A stretch of DNA of 7,793 bases from CAZJNX01 sp964547415 (GCA_964547415.1 CAZJNX010000210.1:1-7793), one strand, 5' to 3'. Counted from the stretch's first letter, positions 1 through 6,977 are shown. Numbers and translations: made by a program. Notes: generated from the letters alone by a model not told the origin.

Positions 1-640
1 GGGGCGCGGGCGCGAGGTAGGGCGCGTCCGTCTCCACGAGGAGACGGTCCAAGGGCACCGCCGCCGCCACGTCCCGCACACCTTCGGCGTTCCGGAACGT
101 CAGGATCCCGGAGAAGGACACGTAGTGGCCGAGCGACAGCCCCGTCTCGGCGAGCCCCATGCCGGACGAGAAGCAGTGGAGCACCGCCTTGAACGGACCG
201 CCCGCCTCCGTCTCCTCCGTCAGGATCGCCGCGATGTCCTCGTCCGCCTCGCGCGCGTGGATCACGAGGGGCAGCCCGGTCCGCCGCGCCGCGCGGACGT
301 GGCGGCGAAAACCTTCCGCCTGGGCGTCCCGCGGGGACGTGTCGTAGTGGTAGTCGAGGCCCGCCTCGCCGATCGCCACCACCTTCGGGTGGCGCGCGGC
401 CTCCACGAGGTCCTCCACCGTCACGTCCGTCTCCTCGCCCGCGTTGTGGGGGTGGGTGCCGACGGAACAGAAGACGTCCGGGTAGGCCTCGGCGACGGCC
501 GCGATCTCGGGGAAACGGCGAACGCGGGTGCAGATGGTGACGATGCGCTCGATGCCCGCCGTGCGGGCGCGCTCGACGACGGCGTCGCGCCCCTCCGCGA
601 AGTCGGGAAAGTCGAGGTGGCAGTGGCTGTCGACGAGCAT
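1..640 (-). CDS. tatD: TatD-family metal-dependent hydrolase (DNase), 3' end cut by window edge
   Basis: Partial gene: the first 213 codons are present and the last roughly 50 run off the left edge. TatD proteins are TIM-barrel amidohydrolase-superfamily enzymes that bind two divalent metals and act as 3'-5' exonucleases in the cytoplasm. The metal-binding signatures are all visible in order: HxH at residues 6 and 8, GTHPHN at 61-66, GEAGLDY at 91-97 (Glu92), His128 in VIHAR, His155 in LHCFS and Asp205 in ETDAPYL. The ATG at 638-640 overlaps the metG TGA (640-642) as TGATG. It is preceded by a G-rich purine tract inside the metG 3' end, so translation is probably coupled to metG. The exact substrate is not shown by the sequence. 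The family sits next to metG in many bacteria (the ycfH/YabD group), and that context fits here. The family call is firm and the biochemical role is less so. Confidence 0.93.
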   Translation of the reverse strand, partial: MLVDSHCHLDFPDFAEGRDAVVERARTAGIERIVTICTRVRRFPEIAAVAEAYPDVFCSVGTHPHNAGEETDVTVEDLVEAARHPKVVAIGEAGLDYHYDTSPRDAQAEGFRRHVRAARRTGLPLVIHAREADEDIAAILTEETEAGGPFKAVLHCFSSGMGLAETGLSLGHYVSFSGILTFRNAEGVRDVAAAVPLDRLLVETDAPYLAPAP

Positions 641-2220
641 CAGGCCGCCCCGCCCTCCCCCGCGGGCTCGGCCTCCTCGAAGCGCGGGAAGACGGGAACG
701 GGCCGCGGCAGCTCGGTCCCCGGCGCGAGCGTCCGGTCCCCCGCGAGGTCGGCGAAGGTGCGCGCCTCCGGCGGCACGGCGAGGCTGTCGAGGAGGCGGG
801 CGATGCTGTCCGGCATGAACGGCTGCAGGAGGATCGCGACGCGACGGATCACCTCCGCCGTGGTCCACAGGACCGTGCCCATGCGCTCCGGGTCGGTCTT
901 GCGCAGGGCCCAGGGCTCGGCGGCGGCGAAGTAGCGGTTCGCCTCGGCCACGACGGCGAACACGTCGGCGAGCACCAGGTGGACCGCGAGATCCTCCATC
1001 GCCGCCCGCGTCCTGTCGGGGAGCGCGGCCGCGGCGTCGAGGATCGCCCGGTCAGCGTCCGCCAGGGGCCCGGGCGCGGGCACCCTCCCCCCGCAATTCT
1101 TGGCGATCATGGAGAGCGAGCGCTGCGCCAGGTTCCCGAGGTCGTTGGCGAGGTCCGCGTTGATCCGCCCGACGATCGCCTCGTGGCTGTAGTTGCCGTC
1201 CTGCCCGAACGGCACCTCCCGCATCAGGAAGTATCGCAGCTGGTCGACGCCATAGACGTTGGCGAGCGCGAACGGGTCCACGACGTTGCCGACCGACTTC
1301 GACATCTTCTCGCCGCGGTTGAACAGGAAGCCGTGGGCGAACACCTTCCTCGGCACCGCCACCCCGGCCGACATCAGGAAGGCCGGCCAGTAGACGGTGT
1401 GGAAGCGCACGATGTCCTTGCCGATCACGTGGACGTCGGCCGGCCACCAGCGCCACGGCTCGCCGTCCACGTCCGGGTAGCCGAGGGCGGTGATGTAGTT
1501 GGTGAGCGCGTCGATCCACACGTACATGACGTGGCGCGGATCGCCCGGCACCGGGATCCCCCAGTCGAGCGTGGTGCGCGAGACCGACAGGTCCTTCAGC
1601 CCCGACTTGACGAACGAGACCACCTCGTTGCGCCGGCCCTCGGGACGGATGAAGTCCGGCACCCGCTCGTAGAGGTCGAGGAGCTTGTCCTGGTAGGCGG
1701 ACAGGCGAAAGAAGTAGCTTTCCTCCTCCATCCACTCCACCGGCGTTCCGGTCGGCCCGCGGCGCACACCGTCCTCGCCGACCACCGTCTCGCTCTCGCC
1801 GTAGAAGGCCTCGTCCCGGACGGAGTACCAGCCGCCGTACTGGCCGAGGTAGATGTCGCCCGCCGCCGCGATCTTCTCCCACAGCGCCTTGCAGGCGGCG
1901 TGGTGGCGCGGCTCGCGCGTGGAGATGAAGTCGTCGTTGGAGGCGGCGAGGCGTTCGGCCATTGCGCGGAAGACCGGCACGTTGCGGTCCGCGAGCTCGG
2001 CCGCCGTCATGCCCTCCTTGCGAGCGGTCTCCACCATCTTCTGGCCGTGCTCGTCCGTGCCCGTGAGGAAGCGGACGTCGTAGCCGTCGAGCCGCTTGAA
2101 GCGGGCGATGGCGTCGGTCGCGATCAGCTCGTACGCGTGCCCGATGTGCGGGCGCCCGTTCGGGTAGGAGATCGCGGTGGTGATGTAGAAGGCCGGTCCT
2201 CGCTCCATGGCGGAGGGCAT
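640..2220 (-). CDS. metG: Methionine--tRNA ligase (MetRS)
   Basis: Class I aminoacyl-tRNA synthetase that activates methionine with ATP and charges tRNA-Met in the cytoplasm; 526 residues. The catalytic signatures are HIGH at residues 25-28 and KMSKS at 305-309. The connective region holds WYSVRDEAFY (131-140) and PVEWMEEESYFF (160-171). The zinc-knuckle cysteines of E. coli-type MetRS are missing, and the whole protein has only two cysteines (110 and 376). The anticodon-binding helical domain follows, with NRYFAAAEPWALRK at 428-441. There is no C-terminal EMAP/Trbp-like tRNA-binding domain; the protein ends in a short acidic, Gly/Ala-rich tail. I chose the ATG at 2218-2220 because AGGGAGG lies about 12 bases upstream. 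The in-frame ATG at 2206-2208 (starting MERGPAFYIT) is a good alternative with no clear ribosome site. A further in-frame ATG at 2266-2268 is less likely. The gene lies between holB and tatD in a probable operon. Confidence 0.97.
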   Translation of the reverse strand: MPSAMERGPAFYITTAISYPNGRPHIGHAYELIATDAIARFKRLDGYDVRFLTGTDEHGQKMVETARKEGMTAAELADRNVPVFRAMAERLAASNDDFISTREPRHHAACKALWEKIAAAGDIYLGQYGGWYSVRDEAFYGESETVVGEDGVRRGPTGTPVEWMEEESYFFRLSAYQDKLLDLYERVPDFIRPEGRRNEVVSFVKSGLKDLSVSRTTLDWGIPVPGDPRHVMYVWIDALTNYITALGYPDVDGEPWRWWPADVHVIGKDIVRFHTVYWPAFLMSAGVAVPRKVFAHGFLFNRGEKMSKSVGNVVDPFALANVYGVDQLRYFLMREVPFGQDGNYSHEAIVGRINADLANDLGNLAQRSLSMIAKNCGGRVPAPGPLADADRAILDAAAALPDRTRAAMEDLAVHLVLADVFAVVAEANRYFAAAEPWALRKTDPERMGTVLWTTAEVIRRVAILLQPFMPDSIARLLDSLAVPPEARTFADLAGDRTLAPGTELPRPVPVFPRFEEAEPAGEGGAA

Positions 2221-2274
2221 GGTGCGCGCCCGCCTCCCTGTCAAGATCGCCCGGAGCCGCCCTCCCATGCCCCC

Positions 2275-3354
2275 TCAGGCGGGGCGTTTCGCCGCGGCGA
2301 GCGCGGCCTCCTTCGCCACCGGGTCGGCGGCGACGGCGGCGAGGAGGTCGAGGACGTACTGCCGCCGGTCGAGGTTCAGGACCTCGAGGCTGCGCCGCCG
2401 CTCCTCGAAGGAAGCCCAGGTGCCCGAAAGCGCCGCGAGCGCCGCGACGGGCGCACCGGCGGCCGCGCCGGCGTGCACGAGCGCGCGGACCTTGTCGGAG
2501 ATCACGTCGAGGGCGAGGGCGAATGTCTCCTCCCCGCCCCGCCCGCCCGCGATCCGGTCGGCGAGGGCATGGTGGGCGGCCCGGTCGAACAGCGCCGGCC
2601 CGGAGAAGAGACGGTCGACCTCGCGCGCCGCCTCGACCGCGCTCGTCACCAGCATCAGCATCGCCCGCCGCGGGCTCCCGCCCGACAGGCGCGCCGCGTC
2701 CGCGAGCGCGGCCGGCTCGAGGTCCGCCGTCGCCGGCGTCTCCTCCAGCACGGACCTGACGCCCGCCTCCGTCAGGGGCCGCAGGGCCAGCGTCCGGCAG
2801 CGGGAGCGGATGGTCGGCAGGAGCCGCCCCGGCGCATGGGCGAGGACGAGGAAGACCGTGCGGCGCGGCGGCTCCTCCAGCTGCTTCAGGATGGCGTTGG
2901 CGGCGGCCGGGTTCATGTCGTCGGCCGTGTCCACCACCACGACGCGCCGTCCGCCCCCCGCCGCCGTCTCGCCGAGGAACGGCACGAGGCGGCGCACCTC
3001 GTCGACGGTGAGGTGGGCGCGGAAGCGCTTGGCCTTGTCGTCCCACGGCCGGTGGAGGTGGAGGAGCGCCGGGTGGACGCCACCCGCCACCAGCCGGTCG
3101 ATGCGCTCATCGCCCCCCTCCCCTTCGGCGAGGAGGCGGCGGGCCACGGTGAAGGCGAACGTCGCCTTGCCGATCCCCGGCGGACCGGTGACGAGCCAGG
3201 CGTGGTGGACCCGCCCGGAGGCGAGCGCCCCGAGGACGGCGTCGAGCGCCTCCCCGTGCTCCACGAGGCGGGTCCGCTCCCGCGGAAGCGGCACGCCCTC
3301 GAGGGCGTCCGCCTCCGTCGGCGGGCCCTCCTCGGCCTTGCGGCGGGCGGCCAC
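2275..3354 (-). CDS. holB: DNA polymerase III subunit delta' (clamp-loader ATPase-like subunit)
   Basis: Encodes a 359-residue AAA+ protein of the clamp loader that places the beta sliding clamp on primed DNA. Visible features in order are VHHAWLVTGPPGIGKAT, with a Walker A motif at 57-65; a Walker B-like strand VVVVDTAD at 138-145; NAILKQLEEPP at 153-163, the conserved segment that follows Walker B; and IRSRC at 182-186, the SRC motif of clamp-loader subunits. Cys186 is the only cysteine, so the four-cysteine zinc module of many delta' proteins is absent. The last 150 or so residues match the helical C-terminal part only in a general way. The start is a GTG at 3352-3354, three bases after the tmk stop (3358-3360), with only a weak G-rich ribosome site, so coupling to tmk is likely. 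The protein could be confused with DnaX (tau/gamma), but it is too short and its neighbours tmk and metG are typical of holB. Confidence 0.94.
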   Translation of the reverse strand: MAARRKAEEGPPTEADALEGVPLPRERTRLVEHGEALDAVLGALASGRVHHAWLVTGPPGIGKATFAFTVARRLLAEGEGGDERIDRLVAGGVHPALLHLHRPWDDKAKRFRAHLTVDEVRRLVPFLGETAAGGGRRVVVVDTADDMNPAAANAILKQLEEPPRRTVFLVLAHAPGRLLPTIRSRCRTLALRPLTEAGVRSVLEETPATADLEPAALADAARLSGGSPRRAMLMLVTSAVEAAREVDRLFSGPALFDRAAHHALADRIAGGRGGEETFALALDVISDKVRALVHAGAAAGAPVAALAALSGTWASFEERRRSLEVLNLDRRQYVLDLLAAVAADPVAKEAALAAAKRPA

Positions 3355-3357
3355 GGC

Positions 3358-4044
3358 TCAGGCGGCCCCGCGCATCCGGCAGGCGGAGCGGTCGGCGACG
3401 GCGGCGAGGGGCTGCAGCCGCTCGACCGTCGCGCGCCAGATGCGCTCGGCGAGCGCGGACGAGGGCGCGAGGGCGCGCACGACGACACAACGCTCCGGCT
3501 CGCGCGAGGCGATGGCGAGGAAGGCCTGCCGCCGCCGCCGGTGGACGGGCAACTTGTCTCCCTCGAACCGGTCCGCGGCCCCCGCTCCCGGCCCGCGGCG
3601 GGCGGCGCGCGCGAGGCCGATCCGGGGGGGAATGTCGAGGAGGAAGGTGAGGTCCGGCATCACGCCGTCGACGGCGATCCGTTCGAGCTCGTCCACCAGC
3701 CCGTCGCCGACCCCCGTCCCGCCCTGGTAGGCGCGGGTGGAATCGACGAACCGGTCCGAGATCACCCAGACGCCCTCGGCGAGCGCCGGGCGGATCAACC
3801 GGTCCACGTGGTCCGCCCGGGCGGCGGCGAACAGCAGCGCCTCTCCCTCCATGCCGTAGCGGCGGGCGGCACCCGACAGGAGGACGTCGCGCACCGCCTC
3901 GGCGCCGGCGGTGCCGCCGGGCTCGCGCGTGAGGAGGACGGGCAGCCCGCAGTCCATCAGGCGGTGGGCGAGCGCCCGGGCCTGGGTGGACTTGCCGGCC
4001 CCCTCCCCGCCCTCGAAGCTGATGAAGCGTCCGCGGCCGATCAT
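3358..4044 (-). CDS. tmk: Thymidylate (dTMP) kinase
   Basis: Phosphorylates dTMP to dTDP with ATP in the cytoplasm, in dTTP synthesis; 228 residues against about 210 for most bacterial enzymes. Motifs are the P-loop FEGGEGAGKST (10-20), TREPGGT (39-45) in the nucleotide-binding core, SDRFVDSTRAYQGG (96-109) with the catalytic DR pair at 97-98, and an arginine-rich lid around 146-160. The extra length is a C-terminal tail of about 18 residues after the usual last helix. The frame stays open upstream to 4308, but that part is Arg/Gly/Pro-rich with no family similarity. I chose the ATG at 4042-4044, with AGGA eight bases upstream, and the protein then starts just before the first strand of the fold (GRFISFEGG). 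An ATG at 4051-4053, adding three residues, is possible. It lies first in the tight tmk-holB-metG-tatD run, so the promoter for that run is probably in the 360-base gap upstream or before rlpA. Confidence 0.96.
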   Translation of the reverse strand: MIGRGRFISFEGGEGAGKSTQARALAHRLMDCGLPVLLTREPGGTAGAEAVRDVLLSGAARRYGMEGEALLFAAARADHVDRLIRPALAEGVWVISDRFVDSTRAYQGGTGVGDGLVDELERIAVDGVMPDLTFLLDIPPRIGLARAARRGPGAGAADRFEGDKLPVHRRRRQAFLAIASREPERCVVVRALAPSSALAERIWRATVERLQPLAAVADRSACRMRGAA

Positions 4045-4404
4045 GCCCCGCATCCTGCCCCACGGCCGTCGATCCCGGGCGCCGTTCGCGCCCATTCGCC
4101 CGCGCCCCGTTCGCGACGGGACCCGCCGGCTGACGGCTGCCTCGAAACGGCGATGCCGCCGGACCGGTCCCCGGTCGGCGCGCGCACCGCTTTCAGACCG
4201 TGGACGGGTTCCCGTTCCCACGCGGCGGCGGGCGACGTCAACGGCAGCGCCGGACGGCGGCGCCGCGGATCGCGATGGGCAGCCCCTCGCGGCAAGGCGC
4301 GGGCGCAACGCCCGCCCGTCTCCAGGACGCGCGCAAGCGCCGGGTGGAGCCGGCGCGCTCGCCAGCCGGCAGGGTCCGGCCGGGCGCTGCGACGGGGTGC
4401 GCCG
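4045..4404. other. Non-coding gap between rlpA-like gene and tmk
   Basis: This 360-base stretch has no frame that resembles a known protein. The leftward frames are Arg/Pro/Gly-rich shadows, and I see no remnant of the penicillin-binding-protein motifs SxxK, SxN or KTG. It would hold the 3' end of the rlpA transcript and possibly a promoter for tmk. It contains a 7-bp hairpin (4299-4315), a tandem GTTCCC pair (4208-4219), the palindrome GGACCGGTCC (4171-4180) and two GCCGGC blocks (4349-4354 and 4365-4370). I could not find a convincing -35/-10 pair on the minus strand. In related genomes a D-alanyl-D-alanine carboxypeptidase gene is often at this place; here it is not. Confidence 0.7.
4299..4315 (-). 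terminator. Possible hairpin downstream of the rlpA-like gene
   Basis: A perfect 7-bp stem (4299-4305 paired with 4309-4315, GCGGGCG/CGCCCGC) closes a 3-base loop about 90 bases past the rlpA stop. No T-run follows on either strand, so it is not a textbook intrinsic terminator. GC-rich genomes form such stems easily by chance. Confidence 0.25.
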
Positions 4405-5568
4405 TCACGACCCATCCTTGCCAGCGGCCCGCACGAGGGTGAGCGCGTCGAGCTCGGGCGAGGCGGAAAGGCCCGCGCCGGTCGCCTCGAAGGCGGCGTG
4501 GGCCTGGCCGACCCGATCCGTCGCCGGTTCGTCGTCCGCGACGGAGGCGACAGGCTCTGGTGGCGCGGCGGTCTCGCCCGTGGCGTCCGCCTCGCCGCTC
4601 ATGAGGATGAGGGCGTCGAGGGCGTCGGCCCCCTCCCCTTCGGCCTCCGCCGGCGCCTTGCTCGCCGCGGGCGCGGGTGCTGGAGGCGGCGCGGCAGCCG
4701 TCGACCGGTCGGGCCGGCTCGCGGCGGTCTCCGCACGCGGTGCCGACGATCCGCTGCCGCCCGACGCCGCCGGATCCGGGCGCTTGTCGCCGAAGGGCAG
4801 GAAGCCGTGGATGGGCGAGCCGCTGCGCCGGTCCGAATCGATCCCCTCGCGCGCCGGGCGGGCGGGCCGGGAGGCGATCAGCACGCTGCGCGCGGGCGAC
4901 ATGTCGGGGCCGCGCCGCCGCTCGTCCTCGCGGATGCCCTCCTTCCCGCGGGCGGGCGGCGCCTTGCCGCCCCGCCGGAAGCTCGCGAGCAGGTAGGAGT
5001 GGTCCGTGGGGTTCATCTTCGCGGGGCCGACGTACTCCACCTTCACCTTCGCCGTGCCGGCCCGCTTGAAGTCGAGGAGCTCGGCCGCCCTCGCCGACAC
5101 GTCCACGATCCGCGAGCGAGAGAACGGCCCGCGGTCGTTGATGCGGATGACGACCGAGTGGTCGTTCTTGAGGTTGGTCACGCGCACGTACGAGGGAAGC
5201 GGCAAGGTCGGGTGCGCCCCCGTCAGGCTGTGCATGTCGAAGACCTCGCCGTTGGCGGTGCGGCGGCCGTGGAAGGCCTTGCCGTACCAGGAGGCCTCGC
5301 CCGTCGCCTCGTAGTCCTCGTCCTCCCGCGGATGGTACCAGCGCCCGCCCACCTTGTAGGGCTTGCCGACCTTCCGCACGCCCCCGCCCGCGGGGATGGG
5401 CTTGCCGCTGCCGATCAGCTTCGGGCTCGGCACGACGCCGAGGTCCGGGTCGACGGCCGCGGTCCGGGCGTTGCAGCCCGCCAGCGCGAGGCCTGCGATC
5501 CCGAGCGCTGCGAGCGCGCCGCGCCGCGCCAGCGACCGAAGCTTCGCCCGTGGTCTCATGCGATCCAT
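4405..5568 (-). CDS. rlpA: RlpA-family septal-ring lipoprotein (lytic transglycosylase-like), no SPOR domain seen
   Basis: Predicted lipoprotein of 387 residues. A basic N-terminus and hydrophobic segment lead to the lipobox LAGC at 29-32, so Cys32 would be lipidated and the protein anchored facing the periplasm. A double-psi beta-barrel domain spans about 86-182 with ASWYG (92-96), RRTANGE (102-108) and INDRGPF (143-149). RlpA of Pseudomonas aeruginosa cleaves peptidoglycan lacking stem peptides. Its reported acidic and histidine active-site residues appear to correspond to Glu108, Asp111, His119 and Asp145, with matching spacing. From about residue 200 the chain is Ala/Pro/Ser/Asp-rich and looks disordered; I cannot recognise the SPOR domain that many RlpA proteins carry. 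The ATG at 5566-5568 has AGGAG five bases upstream; the adjacent GTG (5569-5571) would be only two bases from it. The symbol is used at family level. Lytic activity is inferred, not shown. Confidence 0.9.
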   Translation of the reverse strand: MDRMRPRAKLRSLARRGALAALGIAGLALAGCNARTAAVDPDLGVVPSPKLIGSGKPIPAGGGVRKVGKPYKVGGRWYHPREDEDYEATGEASWYGKAFHGRRTANGEVFDMHSLTGAHPTLPLPSYVRVTNLKNDHSVVIRINDRGPFSRSRIVDVSARAAELLDFKRAGTAKVKVEYVGPAKMNPTDHSYLLASFRRGGKAPPARGKEGIREDERRRGPDMSPARSVLIASRPARPAREGIDSDRRSGSPIHGFLPFGDKRPDPAASGGSGSSAPRAETAASRPDRSTAAAPPPAPAPAASKAPAEAEGEGADALDALILMSGEADATGETAAPPEPVASVADDEPATDRVGQAHAAFEATGAGLSASPELDALTLVRAAGKDGS

Positions 5569-5580
5569 CACCGCTCCTGT
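5564..5580 (-). promoter_or_regulatory. Ribosome binding site that decides the rlpA start
   Basis: On the minus strand the sequence reads ACAGGAGCGGTGATGG. AGGAG is five bases from the ATG at 5568 but only two bases from the preceding GTG at 5571, which favours the ATG. A later ATG at 5557-5559 lacks any such site. Confidence 0.75.
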
Positions 5581-5872
5581 CGGTCCGCCGGCACCGGGGG
5601 CCCTTTGGGGAAGCCGCGGTCCTCTCGGCCGATACGGTCTCGCAGCAGTCCTACCACCGGCCGCGACGGCTTGTCCGGCCTGCCGATCGACGGCGTTGCC
5701 GGGCGGTTAATCCACACCGTTAACGCAAGGCGCGGCGGAGCCACTATGGCGCAGCTGCAACAGGCGCCGGGGAAAGCGCCCGGGCAGGCCCGGTGCCGGC
5801 CGCGTCCTGCGGGGATCGGCTATCCTCGGCCCCGGAGCCGCGCGACGATGTGGGGGTCTAGCGGAGGTGACC
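5569..5872. promoter_or_regulatory. Divergent intergenic region between rlpA-like gene and monooxygenase
   Basis: These 304 bases separate two outward-facing genes, so they should hold the promoters of both. No reading frame here looks real. I see no good sigma-70 -35/-10 pair on either strand. The most AT-rich and structured spot is a TTAAC direct repeat at 5706-5723, about 140 bases upstream of the rlpA start and about 150 upstream of the monooxygenase start. TATCCT at 5821-5826 is a weak -10-like element on the plus strand, without a matching -35. A 5-bp stem (5780-5784 with 5789-5793) is also present and may be chance. Confidence 0.55.
5706..5723 (-). repeat. TTAAC direct repeat, candidate regulator site
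   Basis: On the minus strand this reads GTTAACGGTGTGGATTAACC: two TTAAC units starting 13 bases apart. It is one of the few AT-containing islands in the window and lies midway in the divergent promoter region. CtrA of alphaproteobacteria binds TTAA-N7-TTAA(C). Here the spacer is 9 bases, so it fits the half-sites but not the standard spacing. The first unit is part of the palindrome CGTTAACG. Confidence 0.35.
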
Positions 5873-5875
5873 ATG
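5861..5875 (+). promoter_or_regulatory. Strong ribosome binding site of the monooxygenase gene
   Basis: GGAGG at 5863-5867 lies five bases before the ATG at 5873-5875. An in-frame GTG at 5867-5869 overlaps the ribosome site itself and is therefore not the start. Confidence 0.8.
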
Positions 5876-6934
5876 CGCGTTCTCGTGGTGGGCGCCGGGC
5901 CGACCGGGCTCACGGCCGCCGTGGAGCTGGCGAGGCGGGGCGTCGACGTCGCCGTCGTCGACCGGAAGGACGCCCCGTCCCGGCTATCCCGCGCCGTCGG
6001 CATCACCCCCGCAAGCCTCGGGATCCTGGAGCCGTCGGGCGTAACGGAGCGTCTCCTCGCCGAAGGGGTCCGCTACCGCGCCGTCCTCTTCCATCTCGGC
6101 GCCCGACCGGTCGCCATGGTCCCGCTCGCCGAGGGGAGCGGCGCCTTTCCCTTCATCCTGGGCCTGCCCCAGGACCGCACGGAGAGGCACCTTGCCGACG
6201 TCGCCGTCGCCGCCGGGACCCGCATCGCCTACGGGCGCACCCTCGAGGGCCTGTCGCAACGGGCCGGCGGCGTCCGCGCCGTCTTCGCGGACGGCTCGGA
6301 GGAACGGTGCGACCTTCTCCTCGGGGCCGACGGGGTGCGCTCGACAGTTGGCGCGGCGTCGGGCCTCCCGTGCGAGGGCCACGACCTGCCGGAGACCTGG
6401 TCGATCGCGGACGTGGAGGCGGACGGCTGGCCCCATCGCGAGGCCTTCTGCGTCTTCCGCTGCACGGCGGGCGAGGTCGCGGTGGTCGCGCCCCTGTCCA
6501 CGACGCGCGTGCGCGTGATCTCCAACACCCCGGACGCGATCGCCACGCTGCCGGTGCCGCTGGCGGTCACGCGCACCCACCGGGCCGGCACGTTCGCGAT
6601 CTCGGTCCGGCAGGCCCCGCGCTACCGGGACGGCCGGGTCTTTCTCGCGGGGGACGCCGCCCACTGCCATTCGCCCGTGGGCGGGCGGGGCATGAACCTC
6701 GGGATCGCGGACGCGGCCGACTTCGCCCGTCGCGTGTCGCATGGCGAGGCCCGGGGCTATGGGCCGGAGCGCCACCGCCAGGGGGCCCGCACCATCGCCG
6801 CCAGCGAGCGCGCCCGCCGCGCGATGACCGCGACCAGCGCCCCCGCGCGCGCCGGCGTCGCCGCCCTCCTCCACGCGGTCGGCGCCCTTCCCCCGTTGCA
6901 GGCCCGCCTCGCCCGCGTCCTCCTCCATGCGTGA
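5873..6934 (+). CDS. FAD-dependent monooxygenase, class A (PHBH/UbiH-like), short form
   Basis: Cytoplasmic flavoprotein of 353 residues that probably uses NAD(P)H and O2 to hydroxylate an unidentified, perhaps aromatic, substrate. All three family fingerprints are present: the Rossmann GxGxxG at 7-12 (VVGAGPTG), the DG motif GADGVRS at 151-157, and the GD motif GDAAHCHSP at 260-268, followed by GGRGMNLGIADAADFA at 270-284. The family usually has about 370-550 residues, and this protein ends soon after the GD-motif helices, so the C-terminal region is minimal. No membrane segment is seen. It has its own strong ribosome site and faces away from rlpA; secG follows after 110 bases. No partner reductase, transporter or catabolic gene is in view, so the substrate cannot be inferred. 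Alternatives within the family include a geranylgeranyl-reductase-like or halogenase-like enzyme, but the GRGMN segment fits hydroxylases better. Confidence 0.9.
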   Translation: MRVLVVGAGPTGLTAAVELARRGVDVAVVDRKDAPSRLSRAVGITPASLGILEPSGVTERLLAEGVRYRAVLFHLGARPVAMVPLAEGSGAFPFILGLPQDRTERHLADVAVAAGTRIAYGRTLEGLSQRAGGVRAVFADGSEERCDLLLGADGVRSTVGAASGLPCEGHDLPETWSIADVEADGWPHREAFCVFRCTAGEVAVVAPLSTTRVRVISNTPDAIATLPVPLAVTRTHRAGTFAISVRQAPRYRDGRVFLAGDAAHCHSPVGGRGMNLGIADAADFARRVSHGEARGYGPERHRQGARTIAASERARRAMTATSAPARAGVAALLHAVGALPPLQARLARVLLHA

Positions 6935-6960
6935 CGCCGCAAGCCGAGCCCGTCCCGGCC

Positions 6961-6977
6961 GTGCCGGCCCGCGGCAC
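6961..6977 (+). terminator. Possible hairpin after the monooxygenase gene
   Basis: A perfect 6-bp stem (6961-6966 paired with 6972-6977, GTGCCG/CGGCAC) closes a 5-base loop 27 bases past the monooxygenase stop. Only a TT follows, so intrinsic termination is doubtful. The same 110-base gap (6935-7044) must also contain any promoter for secG, and none is obvious. Confidence 0.3.

Noticed and set aside
125..934. Plus-strand open frame opposite tatD and the metG 3' end
   Set aside because: Arg/Ala-rich shadow; the minus strand there encodes a TatD protein with all metal ligands and the conserved end of MetRS.
1052..3046. 664-residue minus-strand open frame across holB and metG
   Set aside because: It is the wrong frame of holB and metG, dominated by Arg/Gly/Pro, and it fragments no real gene.
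4206..4219. Tandem GGGAAC (minus strand) as a -35 element of an EcfG-type stress promoter before tmk
   Set aside because: The GGAAC part fits, but no cGTT-type -10 lies 16-17 bases downstream of either copy.
4045..4308. 88-residue N-terminal extension of thymidylate kinase
   Set aside because: Arg/Gly-rich with no family similarity; the kinase fold starts right after the chosen ATG at 4044, which has a ribosome site.
5746..5872. Plus-strand ATG at 5746 as a small gene upstream of the monooxygenase
   Set aside because: No ribosome site, no recognisable protein, and the frame runs on through the monooxygenase in the wrong frame.
5707..6006. 99-residue minus-strand open frame over the monooxygenase start
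   Set aside because: Antisense to the conserved FAD-binding motif; shadow of a GC-rich gene.
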